From positions 1 to 49,930 of the forward strand of contig BNBP01000052.1 in the NCBI GenBank assembly GCA_014656015.1: DNA of 49,930 nt, read 5' to 3'. The notes beneath the pieces were generated by a model. That model worked only from the letters and a program-made list of their open reading frames with translations, made no database searches and was not told the DNA's origin. The DNA comes from Streptomyces griseoaurantiacus. GTDB taxonomy: Bacteria; Actinomycetota; Actinomycetes; Streptomycetales; Streptomycetaceae. Positions 36,492 to 43,635 of this stretch are shown in pieces. Position numbers and translations under genes: made by a program. Within the stretch, counting starts at the first letter, position 1; each line of letters starts with the position of its first letter.

Positions 36492-36523
36492 ATCCTAGAT
36501 GATCGGCGCAATAATCGATTATT
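36492..36523. promoter_or_regulatory. GntR promoter and 14-bp AT-rich palindrome
   Basis: AATAATCGATTATT (36510-36523) is a perfect palindrome in an otherwise GC-rich genome. It covers the expected -35 zone of the GntR gene, whose -10 TAGGAT occupies 36492-36497 (minus), and precedes a TACGGT (36529-36534) that could be the -10 for the opposite gene. It is the obvious GntR operator. Confidence 0.65.
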
Positions 36524-36611
36524 CGTGTTACGGTCGATTCATCGCGTCGGTCGTCGTGCAGTCCCTCGGCCGACGAAGACCCCGCCGTCCCCGAAAGGAC
36601 GATCGAGCACC

Positions 36612-37145
36612 ATGCCTGCCAACGACCCCTTCGCCCGCCTCCCCGAGGTGGCCTCCTTCACCGTCACCAGCGAGAACGTCACCGACGGCGCCCCGTGGCG
36701 GCCCGCGCAGCTCTCCTCCGGCCTGCCCGGCGGGGAGGATCGGTCCCCGCAGCTCTCCTGGAGCGGGGCCCCCGAGGGCACCAAGAGCTACGCCGTCACC
36801 GTCTACGACCCCGACGCCCCCACCGGCTCCGGGTTCTGGCACTGGGCGGTCACCGACATCCCCGCCACCGTCACCGAACTCCTCGAGGGCGCGGGCGACG
36901 AGAAGGGCGCGCAACTGCCCGAGGGCGCCTACCAGTTGCCCAACGACGCCCGCCTGCCCCACTACATCGGGGCGGCCCCGCCCGCCGGACACGGCCCGCA
37001 CCGCTACTTCGTCGTGGTGCACGCACTCGACATCCCCGCCACGGGCGTCCCCGCCGAGGCCACACCGGCTCTCCTCGGCTTCACGATGGCCGGTCACACC
37101 CTCGGGCGCGCCGTCCTCACCGCCACCGCCGAGACCTCCGCATGA
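36612..37145 (+). CDS. PEBP/YbhB-YbcL family protein
   Basis: A 177-aa phosphatidylethanolamine-binding-like protein. The family ligand-site elements are present: RSPQLSWSGAPEGTKSYAVT, VYDPDAPTGSGFWHWAVTDI (D-P-D-A-P with HW) and GPHRYFVVVHALD. No signal peptide, so cytoplasmic. The biochemical role of bacterial PEBPs is poorly known; they bind anionic ligands. Start ATG 36612 follows AAAGGA at some distance. It overlaps the next gene by 4 bases (ATGA) and faces the GntR gene, so both are probably under GntR control. Confidence 0.88.
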   Translation: MPANDPFARLPEVASFTVTSENVTDGAPWRPAQLSSGLPGGEDRSPQLSWSGAPEGTKSYAVTVYDPDAPTGSGFWHWAVTDIPATVTELLEGAGDEKGAQLPEGAYQLPNDARLPHYIGAAPPAGHGPHRYFVVVHALDIPATGVPAEATPALLGFTMAGHTLGRAVLTATAETSA

Positions 37146-38005
37146 CGGCGCCGACCGCCCCCCGGGCCACCACGGTGACGGACCTCGACGCCGTCCGCGA
37201 GGTCAGCCGCGCCGTCAGCGCCGCCCACGTGTTCATCTACCTCGCCCCCGAGAGCACCGAGGAGGCGGCCGCGCTCGGCGTGACCGAACGAGGGCCCCGA
37301 TACATGGCCTTCCGGGCGGCCGCGCTGGGCGCGGTCCCGTGGCAGGTCGTCCTCGCGGCCTTCTACAACTTCAGCCCCCGGGCGGTGCGGGCCATGACCG
37401 GCGTGTGGGACGCCGCGCCCCCGGAGCGGTGGCAGGCCGCCCGCTTCCGGGCCGCCGGACGGGCGATGCGGCGGGCCGGTGTGGCCCTCGCCGAGGACCG
37501 ACTCGCCGAGGCACGCGCGCTGATCGACCCGGTCCTCGCCCGCGCCGACCACGCCGGCAAGGTGCTCGCCGCCGCCAACGCCGCCGTCGCGCTGCCGTCC
37601 GACCCCCTCCTCGCCCTGTGGCAGCAGCTCACGGTCGCGCGCGAATGGCGGGGCGACGCACACCTCGTCGTCCTCGCCGACAACGGCCTCGGCCCCTGCG
37701 ACTGCCTGGTCATGCACACCGCGACCGGCGCCGTCCCGACGGCCCTCGTCCGCGAGACCCGCCGGTGGGACGACGAGGAGTGGAACGCGGCCACGGCCCG
37801 CCTCGTCGCGCGCGGCTGGCTCGACGCCCACGGCACGCTCACGGCGGCGGGCGCAGCGGCACGCGAGCGCATCGAGACGGAAACGGACGAGCACTGCGCG
37901 GCACTGTGGGCGCCGATCGGTGCGGACGGTGCGCGCCGCCTGGCCTCGCTCGTGGCGCCGATCGGCGAGGCGTTCGCCGCCCGGCGCGCACACGAACGAG
38001 GTTGA
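37142..38005 (+). CDS. SCO6745-like protein (MarR-like helical family)
   Basis: A 287-aa protein that I recognise as the SCO6745 family of actinobacteria by GPRYMAFRAAALGAVPWQVV followed by AAFYNFSPRAVRAM. The N-terminal part is helical with the conserved YNF motif; the C-terminal part (WNAATARLVARGWLDAHGTL then TAAGAAARERIETETDE) resembles a winged-helix MarR-type end. Function is unknown; some members adjoin regulators or reductases. Translation is coupled to the PEBP gene by an ATGA overlap. A near-certain operon partner of it. Confidence 0.75.
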   Translation: MTAPTAPRATTVTDLDAVREVSRAVSAAHVFIYLAPESTEEAAALGVTERGPRYMAFRAAALGAVPWQVVLAAFYNFSPRAVRAMTGVWDAAPPERWQAARFRAAGRAMRRAGVALAEDRLAEARALIDPVLARADHAGKVLAAANAAVALPSDPLLALWQQLTVAREWRGDAHLVVLADNGLGPCDCLVMHTATGAVPTALVRETRRWDDEEWNAATARLVARGWLDAHGTLTAAGAAARERIETETDEHCAALWAPIGADGARRLASLVAPIGEAFAARRAHERG

Positions 38006-38024
38006 GCGGCACGGTGGTTGGCCG

Positions 38025-38303
38025 TCAGGCCCCCGAGGCCGAGGCGAACGACACGAACCCCGCCCAGGCGGAGGGCGCGAAGGCGAGACGGGGCCCGCGC
38101 AGGTTCTTGGAGTCGCGGACGTGCACGGTCCCGGGGGCGGCGGCCACCTCGACGCAGGAGTCGCCTTCAGGACCGCTGCTGTAGCTGCTCTTGAACCAGG
38201 CGCCGGCTACTTCTACGCAGGAGTCGCCTTCGTTGCCGTCGCTGTAGCTGCTCTTGAACCACGCGAGGTTCGGGACGTTCCCGGCAGAGGCTGTATGGAT
38301 CAT
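38025..38303 (-). CDS. DUF397 protein with duplicated motif
   Basis: A 92-aa protein in which the DUF397 core appears twice in tandem: WFKSSYSDGNEGDSCVEVA at 15-33 and WFKSSYSSGPEGDSCVEVA at 36-54, followed by the normal end VHVRDSKNLRGPRLAFAPSA. Usual members are about 60-70 residues with one core, so this is an internal duplication of about 21 codons. Its start ATG 38303 overlaps the XRE regulator stop (ATGA). DUF397 proteins nearly always pair with such regulators; the BldB/WhiJ-like systems of Streptomyces belong here. Confidence 0.88.
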   Translation of the reverse strand: MIHTASAGNVPNLAWFKSSYSDGNEGDSCVEVAGAWFKSSYSSGPEGDSCVEVAAAPGTVHVRDSKNLRGPRLAFAPSAWAGFVSFASASGA

Positions 38304-39178
38304 GCTTCCCCCAGCAATGCTTCGATGAAGGCCGACGACTCCCGAGGCGGGAGGGCCTGCGCCCGGATCGTGCCATACCGCAATTCCAGGAGGCGGAGTT
38401 GCCTGAGGTCCGAGATCGGCCGGCCGTTGAAGGCGCCCTCGGCGCGACCAACTGCCGTGCCGTCCTCAAACTTGAGCAACTCGATCTTGCCATCCAGCCC
38501 TGGGTGCACCTCGCGATGGGTTGGCATCACCTGGAGCGTCACGTTGCGGTACCTGGCTACCTCAAGCAGGTGTTCGAGCTGCTCCCGCCATGCCATTGTG
38601 CCGCCAAGGGGCCTTCGGAGTGGAGCTTCCTCCAGCACGAAACTCATGGAGGGCGGCGGGTCCTTCTCGAAGATCGACTGCCGGGCCAGACGGGCACCCA
38701 CCATCCGCTCCACTTCCTCCCGTGAGTACGGCGGTTGGCGCGACTCGAAGGCCGCCCTGGCGTGGGCGGCGGTCTGAAGCAGCCCGCTGATGCTGTGGCA
38801 GACATACACCCCGATCTCCACCGCCCGCGCCTCCATCTTCGCCAGGTCCCGTACCTTCTTCGGGTACCGGACCCTCTTCACGTCCTCCTTCATCGCGGAG
38901 ATGAGCCCGCCCGCGTCCAGCAGCGCGTCCGCCGTGTCCAGGTACTCGGGCCGGGGGATCCGCTTGCCGCTCTCGACCTTGTAGACGAGGTCCTCCCCGT
39001 ACCCCGCCGCCACCGCGAAGTCGGCCGCGCGCATGCCGACCGCCTCGCGGCGCAGCCGCAACTGCCGCCCCACCGTGGCGACGACGGCGAGCGCCCAGTC
39101 GTCGTCGGGGTCGACCTCCCACCCCGGCTCGTCCGTCTCCGTCTCCGTCGCCGTCGTCCCGAGCCCGTCCACCGACAT
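38300..39178 (-). CDS. XRE-family regulator with DUF5753 domain (WhiJ-like)
   Basis: A 292-aa regulator. A Thr/Glu-rich acidic leader (1-30) precedes the helix-turn-helix (LRLRREAVGMRAADFAVAAG, then YGEDLVYKVESGKRIPRPEY, about 40-80), and the C-terminal DUF5753 domain includes ALLQTAAHARA-type sequence (GLLQTAAHARAAFESRQPP), RQSIFEKDPPPSMSFVLEEA and LRQLRLLELRYGTIRAQALP. GGAGGGG precedes ATG 39178. It forms the familiar Streptomyces trio with the DUF397 gene downstream and the divergent ATP-binding gene at 39335. Family members act in development, but the target is unknown. Confidence 0.9.
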   Translation of the reverse strand: MSVDGLGTTATETETDEPGWEVDPDDDWALAVVATVGRQLRLRREAVGMRAADFAVAAGYGEDLVYKVESGKRIPRPEYLDTADALLDAGGLISAMKEDVKRVRYPKKVRDLAKMEARAVEIGVYVCHSISGLLQTAAHARAAFESRQPPYSREEVERMVGARLARQSIFEKDPPPSMSFVLEEAPLRRPLGGTMAWREQLEHLLEVARYRNVTLQVMPTHREVHPGLDGKIELLKFEDGTAVGRAEGAFNGRPISDLRQLRLLELRYGTIRAQALPPRESSAFIEALLGEA

Positions 39179-39334
39179 GCGCACCCCTCCGTCGTCGCGC
39201 GCCGCACCGTTGCGACGCCGTACCCGGATCAACCGTCCGACGGTCCGGACAGCACCGGACAAGCTCTGGACAGTGACCCTACGCAACCGCCTGACCACTC
39301 CTCACGGTAAGTCGGTACGGCCACGCTGTGTGAC

Positions 39335-39802
39335 GTGAATCAGGAAACCGCCCAGGTGGGGCACCCACTCGCTCTCGCTTTCCGTAACTTCAGCGTGCTG
39401 CTGTCCTGCACTCCGCGCGGCGCACGCCTCGCGCGTCTGCTGACCGTCGCGCAACTGCGCGCCTGGGGGCTGCCGTTCGAGACGGCGCAGCACGTCGTCG
39501 CCGAGCTGGCGGCGAACGCGGCCACGCACGGCCGGCTGCCGGGCCGCAGCTTCCGGCTGACGCTGTACGTCGTCGGCGGCACGCTGCGGATCGAGGTGAC
39601 CGACGCGCGCGGTGAGCGGCGCCCGGAGCCCCAAGCGCCCGGCGCGGACGCGGAGTCGGGCCGCGGCCTGGTGCTCGTCGAGGCGCTGGCGGACCGCTGG
39701 GGGGTCACCGAGGAGCGTTTTCCGCGCAAGACGGTGTGGGCCGAGGTGCCCGTTCAGGCACCGGAGCACGGATTCGCGGGCTCCGGCGGGGCGGGCGGCT
39801 GA
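39335..39802 (+). CDS. ATP-binding anti-sigma-factor-like protein (HATPase)
   Basis: A 155-aa GHKL ATPase domain of the SpoIIAB/RsbW type. AQHVVAELAANAATHGRLPG holds the N box, TLRIEVTDARGERRPE the G1 region and SGRGLVLVEALADRWGV the G2 box. In this family the domain binds or phosphorylates sigma-factor regulators; lone copies beside XRE/DUF397 pairs are common and mostly uncharacterised. GTG 39335 is used; no ribosome site is evident. It is divergent from the XRE gene. Confidence 0.87.
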   Translation: MNQETAQVGHPLALAFRNFSVLLSCTPRGARLARLLTVAQLRAWGLPFETAQHVVAELAANAATHGRLPGRSFRLTLYVVGGTLRIEVTDARGERRPEPQAPGADAESGRGLVLVEALADRWGVTEERFPRKTVWAEVPVQAPEHGFAGSGGAGG

Positions 39803-40036
39803 AAGACAAAGGACGTGGGGAAAGCACCTCCGCCGAGCCCCACCCCTCCCGCCCGTGAGCGGCGAAGGCGCTGGTCACTCGGGTGGGTGAATATGCCCGG
39901 CTCCGCTGGATTTCGCGAACGCGGACGGTCCACGCTCAGCACGAGCAGGACACACACCGGACATACGTCGGCCCCCGCCCGGGACTTCCACTCCCAACTG
40001 CGGGGGCCTGACCACCAAGGAAGCAAACCCTTCCCG

Positions 40037-40492
40037 ATGGATACCCAAAACCCTAGCGTGCCCCCGCACGCCCCGTCCCGTACGACGGACGACAACCACC
40101 CGAATCAGGACCGGCACGGCGACCGACCCGGCGACCGGCACGGTGACCGGCACCGGCCTGCGCCGGACCGCCCCGGCGGGCTGCCGCACGACAACACCCG
40201 GCACACCACCCGCTTCACGGTGATCGGCAACCACCTCGCCCAGCACCGCCAGTTGTCGCTGCTGGCGATCGGTCTCGCCGTGCACCTGCAGTCGCTGCCG
40301 AAGGGCGTCCGGGTCGACATCAAGACGCTCGCCGCCCGCTTCCCGGAGGGCGCGACCCGGATCGCGGCCGCGCTGCGCGAGTTGGAGGCCCACGGCTACC
40401 TGCGCCGCACACGCGAACGCGTGCCCGACGGCCGGGCTCCCGAAGCGGGCCGCTGCCGCACTTGCCGAACCGATCCCCAGGAGGCCGCCTAG
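40037..40492 (+). CDS. Helix-turn-helix protein with probable internal in-frame deletion
   Basis: The product is 151 aa from ATG 40037. A His/Arg/Pro/Asp-rich N-terminus (repeats of DRHGDRPGDRHGDRH) leads to a winged helix: TRFTVIGNHLAQHRQLSLLA, VRVDIKTLAARFPEGATRIA and ALRELEAHGYLRR. Full-length Streptomyces relatives, as I recall them, are near 300 aa, with a long Pro/Arg/His middle after the wing and a C-terminal zinc-finger-like end of the form FRAPEPGxCxxCR. Here the wing (RVPDGR) joins directly to APEAGRCRTCRTDPQEAA, so the middle and the first two cysteines are missing. It may be a remnant. An in-frame ATG at 39896 would add an unconvincing extension. Confidence 0.65.
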   Translation: MDTQNPSVPPHAPSRTTDDNHPNQDRHGDRPGDRHGDRHRPAPDRPGGLPHDNTRHTTRFTVIGNHLAQHRQLSLLAIGLAVHLQSLPKGVRVDIKTLAARFPEGATRIAAALRELEAHGYLRRTRERVPDGRAPEAGRCRTCRTDPQEAA

Positions 40493-40550
40493 CATGAACG
40501 TGACGATCCTTGCCCGAGCCCGTGGGCACACACGACGAGGAGCGAGCGCC

Positions 40551-41141
40551 ATGACCATCGCACCCGACGACGCGCAACAGGGCGCCTCCCCCTACCAGGC
40601 CATGCGCGACTTCCTGCGGTCCATGGACGACACGCTGCCCGGCAAGTTCGAGATCACCAAGGAAGGGATCGTCCACGACATGATGTCGCCGGGAGGGCCG
40701 CACGAAGTCACCGCCGCCCGTGTCAGCCGTCGCCTCGAGAGCGTCATGCCGGGCGAACTGCTGGCTCACAACGGCACACCGGACGTGGAGGACGCGGCCG
40801 AGAACATCATGCGTCACCCGGACGTGATGGTGATCGCCTGGGACGACCTCGACGTGGAAGGGTCCATCGACCCGCGTACGGTCGTCGCGGCCGTCGAGAT
40901 CGTCTCCCGCTCCAACCCCGACAACGACTGGGTCGGCAAGCCCCGCGACTACCCACTGCTCGGCATCCCGGTCTACGCCATCTTCGACCCGCGGACCGGA
41001 ACCGGCGCCGTCCTCACCGACATCCACTCCACCCCGGAGGGGCCTCGCTACGCGACGCGCAAGGACTTCGTCTACGGCGAGGACGTCACCATCGGCGAGT
41101 GGACGATCTCGACGGAGGGCCTCCCGCGCTATCCGGACTGA
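40551..41141 (+). CDS. Uma2-family (DUF820) putative endonuclease
   Basis: A 196-aa protein with a PD-(D/E)XK nuclease-like core: HPDVMVIAWDD (Asp91), VVAAVEIVSRSN (Glu116) and WVGKPRDYPLLGIPVYAIFD (Lys130). Such proteins are abundant in Streptomyces and cyanobacteria, and their biological role is not established. ATG 40551 follows GAGGAGCGAG; an upstream ATG (40494) would add 19 Arg-rich residues and is less likely. It stands alone here. Confidence 0.85.
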   Translation: MTIAPDDAQQGASPYQAMRDFLRSMDDTLPGKFEITKEGIVHDMMSPGGPHEVTAARVSRRLESVMPGELLAHNGTPDVEDAAENIMRHPDVMVIAWDDLDVEGSIDPRTVVAAVEIVSRSNPDNDWVGKPRDYPLLGIPVYAIFDPRTGTGAVLTDIHSTPEGPRYATRKDFVYGEDVTIGEWTISTEGLPRYPD

Positions 41142-41166
41142 CGGCATGTGCGGGCGGCCCCCCGCC

Positions 41167-41919
41167 TCACCAGGCCACGACCCCGTTCTCGTCGAACAGC
41201 TGACCGGTCGGGCCGTCGTCCGGGAGGGTGGCGAGACGCACGGCGACGGCCGCGCCCTGCTCGGGGCTCAGGAAGCCGCTGAACGCGTTGAGGTCGGTGG
41301 CCACGTAGCCCGGGCAGGCGTTGTTGATCAGGATGCCGGTGCCGCTCAGTTCCTTGGCGTACTGGACGGTGACGGCGTTGAGGTACGTCTTCGTGGGGGC
41401 GTAGGCCGCGCTGACCCCGCCGAGGTCGGACCCGGGCGTCGTCTGGAGGGTGAGGGAGCCGACGTGGCTGGACTGGTTGACGACGCGCGGGTGCTCCGAG
41501 CGGCGCAGCAGCGGCAGCATCGTGTTGGTGACCCGGATGACGCCGAGGACGTTGGTCTCCAGCAGTCGCCGCACCTCGTCGAGGTCGAGGGTCGAGGGCA
41601 GGTCCCGCGGCGGGGGGACGGCGATGCCCGCGTTGTTGACGAGGACGTCGAGCCGCCCCGCCCGCTCCTCGATCAGCCGGGCCGCCGCCGCCACGCTCTC
41701 GTCGTCGGTCACGTCCAGGGGGACGCCGAAGGCGTCGGCCCCGGCCGCGCGCAGCTTGGCCACGGCGTCCTCGCGGCGCCGCTCCTCGCGGGCGCCGACG
41801 CCCACGCGGAAACCCCGTGCGCCCAGCCCGGCCGCGATCTCGTACCCGATGCCCTTGTTCGCGCCGGTGACCAGCGCGACCGTCTTCTCACTCGTCTTCT
41901 CGTTCGTCAGCTCACTCAT
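41167..41919 (-). CDS. Short-chain dehydrogenase/reductase
   Basis: A 250-aa classical SDR, NAD(P)-dependent. TGANKGIG is at 18-25, NNAG at 95-98, with catalytic Ser150/151, Tyr173 and Lys177 (YAPTK). The end (DDGPTGQLFDENGVVAW) resembles carbonyl-reductase-like bacterial SDRs. ATG 41919 is used. The promoter region carries a strong dyad (41975-41993). The substrate cannot be told from sequence. Confidence 0.9.
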   Translation of the reverse strand: MSELTNEKTSEKTVALVTGANKGIGYEIAAGLGARGFRVGVGAREERRREDAVAKLRAAGADAFGVPLDVTDDESVAAAARLIEERAGRLDVLVNNAGIAVPPPRDLPSTLDLDEVRRLLETNVLGVIRVTNTMLPLLRRSEHPRVVNQSSHVGSLTLQTTPGSDLGGVSAAYAPTKTYLNAVTVQYAKELSGTGILINNACPGYVATDLNAFSGFLSPEQGAAVAVRLATLPDDGPTGQLFDENGVVAW

Positions 41920-41974
41920 GACACCGAGCCTGCCGGGGGCCGGGCCCCGCACCAACACCGTCTCGGTGCTGCGT

Positions 41975-41993
41975 CGATACCCTGCCGGTATCG
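41975..41993. promoter_or_regulatory. LysR-type dyad CGATACC-N5-GGTATCG upstream of the SDR
   Basis: A perfect 7-bp inverted repeat with a CTGCC spacer lies 56 bases upstream of the SDR start. Its core ATACC-N5-GGTAT (41977-41991) fits T-N11-A and equals the arms of the operator at 32114-32128. A smaller CACCG-TCT-CGGTG dyad (41956-41968) is nearer the gene. Confidence 0.6.
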
Positions 41994-42010
41994 ATCCACG
42001 CGGGGCCGCG

Positions 42011-42889
42011 TCACGCCACGCGGGCTCGCGTGGAGGCACGGAGCTGTTCGGCCAGCCGTTCGAGTTCGGCCGTCGAGGCGGGTGAGGAGTCGTCGAGTCC
42101 GCTGTACACGGCCGTCGGGCTCTTCAGGAAGCGACGGAAGACGGCCACGAGCAGCCCTTGCGGCGCGGTCCGCAGCGCGGCGAACCCGCGGGGTACCGGC
42201 GGCGTGTCCATCGCGGCGAGGTTTTGCCGCATGAGGCGGAGCATGGCGCGGATCGCGTCCGGGTCGTCGGCCAGCGCGACCGGGCCGCCCGCCGCGTGCA
42301 CCGCTTGTCCGAGCGGGACCTCGAACGCGGCGTGCGTCCTGAGCCAGGCGTCCATCCGCGGCTCGGCCCCGGCGTTCATGCCGGCGGTACGGAGGGTCTC
42401 CACGGTCCGCGTCAGTCGTGGGGTGCCACGGCCGTCGGGCTCGCCGATCGGTATCGGAACCCGCCGGGTGAGGAAACCGCTCCTGCGGTGGCGGATCACG
42501 TCGCCGTCCATCGTGCCGCCGGTCATGGGGAAGCCGAGCAGCACCCGCTCGCGCCCGATCACCGCGCCCAGCGGCTCCGGACCGCCCGCCCAGTTGAGCA
42601 GGAACAGAACGTCGCCCCGGACGCCGGCGAGTGATTGCAGCACCGCGTCCACCTGGTGAGCGCGGACGAGGACGGTGATCAGGTCGTACTCGCCCTCCGG
42701 GTGCTCGACCACCGGCACCGGTACCCGCCGGACGACGGGGCTGTCCTCCTCGGCGAGCCGCACGCCGTGTCGGCGCAGGGCGGCGAGACGCTCCCCCCGG
42801 GCGAGGAGCGAGACCTCGTGGCCGGCCTCGTGCATGCGGACGGCGAACAGACTGCCGCACACCCCGGCGCCATACACGAGCAGCTTCAT
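42011..42889 (-). CDS. Ketopantoate reductase-like (ApbA/PanE family) protein
   Basis: A 292-aa NADPH-binding 2-dehydropantoate 2-reductase relative. MKLLVYGAGVCGSLFAVRMH is the Rossmann start (GAGVCG) and EVSLLARGERLAALRRHGVR the NADP-type continuation. LFLLNWAGGPEPLGAVIGRE aligns with the usual LQNG...E strand, but with NWAGG in place of QNG. The C-terminal helical domain is weakly conserved. The altered motif and the setting beside a TetR gene make true pantoate synthesis unlikely; a different 2-keto or F420-like reductase role is possible. AAGAGG precedes ATG 42889. Confidence 0.75.
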   Translation of the reverse strand: MKLLVYGAGVCGSLFAVRMHEAGHEVSLLARGERLAALRRHGVRLAEEDSPVVRRVPVPVVEHPEGEYDLITVLVRAHQVDAVLQSLAGVRGDVLFLLNWAGGPEPLGAVIGRERVLLGFPMTGGTMDGDVIRHRRSGFLTRRVPIPIGEPDGRGTPRLTRTVETLRTAGMNAGAEPRMDAWLRTHAAFEVPLGQAVHAAGGPVALADDPDAIRAMLRLMRQNLAAMDTPPVPRGFAALRTAPQGLLVAVFRRFLKSPTAVYSGLDDSSPASTAELERLAEQLRASTRARVA

Positions 42890-42900
42890 GACGAGCCTCT

Positions 42901-42952
42901 TTCATACGTTCGATTTATTCATACGTTCGTTTCATTCAAGCATATGTATAGT
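42901..42952. promoter_or_regulatory. Direct-repeat operator and leaderless promoter of a TetR gene
   Basis: TTCATACGTTCG occurs at 42901-42912 and 42918-42929, 17 bases apart, and a looser TTCATTC follows. The -10 TATAGT (42947-42952) ends seven bases before GTG 42960. The block of about 60 bases is strikingly AT-rich and covers the divergent promoters of the reductase and the TetR gene. Confidence 0.6.
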
Positions 42953-42959
42953 CCCTCGG

Positions 42960-43589
42960 GTGGCGACCCCGGACACCCGCACCCAGATCCTCGACGCGGC
43001 GGAGCGACTCTTCGCCGAGCACGGATACCGCGGCACCTCGGTGCGCGCGATCACCACGCTCGCGGGAGCGAACCTGGCCGCCGTCGGCTACCACTTCGGC
43101 TCGAAGGCCGAGCTGATGGCCGCGGTCGCCCGCCGCGTGGTCGAACCCCTCAACGCCGCCCAGTGCGCGAGGCTCGACGAGGCGCTCGCCAGGACCCCCG
43201 ACCCCCTGGTCAGTGACCTGGTGGAGGCGTTCGTCGGGCCGCTCTTCGACGAGATGCGGGCCGGGGAGGAGGGCGGCGCCCGGACGTCACGGCTGATCGT
43301 GATGATCCTCAGCGACCCGGCGGAGGAGGTGCGCGGCTGGACCGGTCCGCGCGAGGACGCGGTCGGCGAGCGCTACCTCGCGGCCTTCGCGCGCGCCCTG
43401 CCCGGCCTCTCCCCGGAGGAACTGCGGTTCCGGATGCGGGGGATCCTCGCCGTGACGGCCGTCGACCGTCTCGGAACGCACCAGCGACCCGTCCCCGGCT
43501 GCACGCCACCGGTGGGGGGCGAGGCGGCCCGGCAATGGGCGATCACGTTCCTGACAGCGGCGATGAGCGCGCCACCGACCCGGACCTGA
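42960..43589 (+). CDS. TetR-family transcriptional regulator (CerR-like C-terminus)
   Basis: A 209-aa regulator. DTRTQILDAAERLFAEHGYR, TSVRAITTLAGANLAAVGYH and FGSKAELMAAV form the standard TetR DNA-binding domain. The C-terminal domain contains AFVGPLFDEMRAGEEGGART and LRFRMRGILAVTAVDRLG, a pattern I associate with DUF1956/CerR-type members. GTG 42960 was chosen because of the immediately preceding -10 box and because the domain begins a few residues later. It likely represses the divergent ketopantoate reductase-like gene through the CATACGTTCG repeats. Confidence 0.87.
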   Translation: MATPDTRTQILDAAERLFAEHGYRGTSVRAITTLAGANLAAVGYHFGSKAELMAAVARRVVEPLNAAQCARLDEALARTPDPLVSDLVEAFVGPLFDEMRAGEEGGARTSRLIVMILSDPAEEVRGWTGPREDAVGERYLAAFARALPGLSPEELRFRMRGILAVTAVDRLGTHQRPVPGCTPPVGGEAARQWAITFLTAAMSAPPTRT

Positions 43590-43623
43590 CGGCCGGGAGG
43601 GCGGACGTCGCCCGACGCGGAAC

Positions 43624-43629
43624 TAGCCT
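43624..43629 (+). promoter_or_regulatory. -10 box TAGCCT of the LysR gene (leaderless)
   Basis: TAGCCT, six bases, then ATG 43636: transcription should begin on the start codon. No ribosome site is present. Confidence 0.5.
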
Positions 43630-43635
43630 GAACCC

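Noticed and set aside
42011..42889. Calling the reductase panE for pantothenate synthesis
   Set aside because: The conserved QNG strand is changed to NWAGG and the gene is regulated by a local TetR, so a housekeeping role is doubtful.
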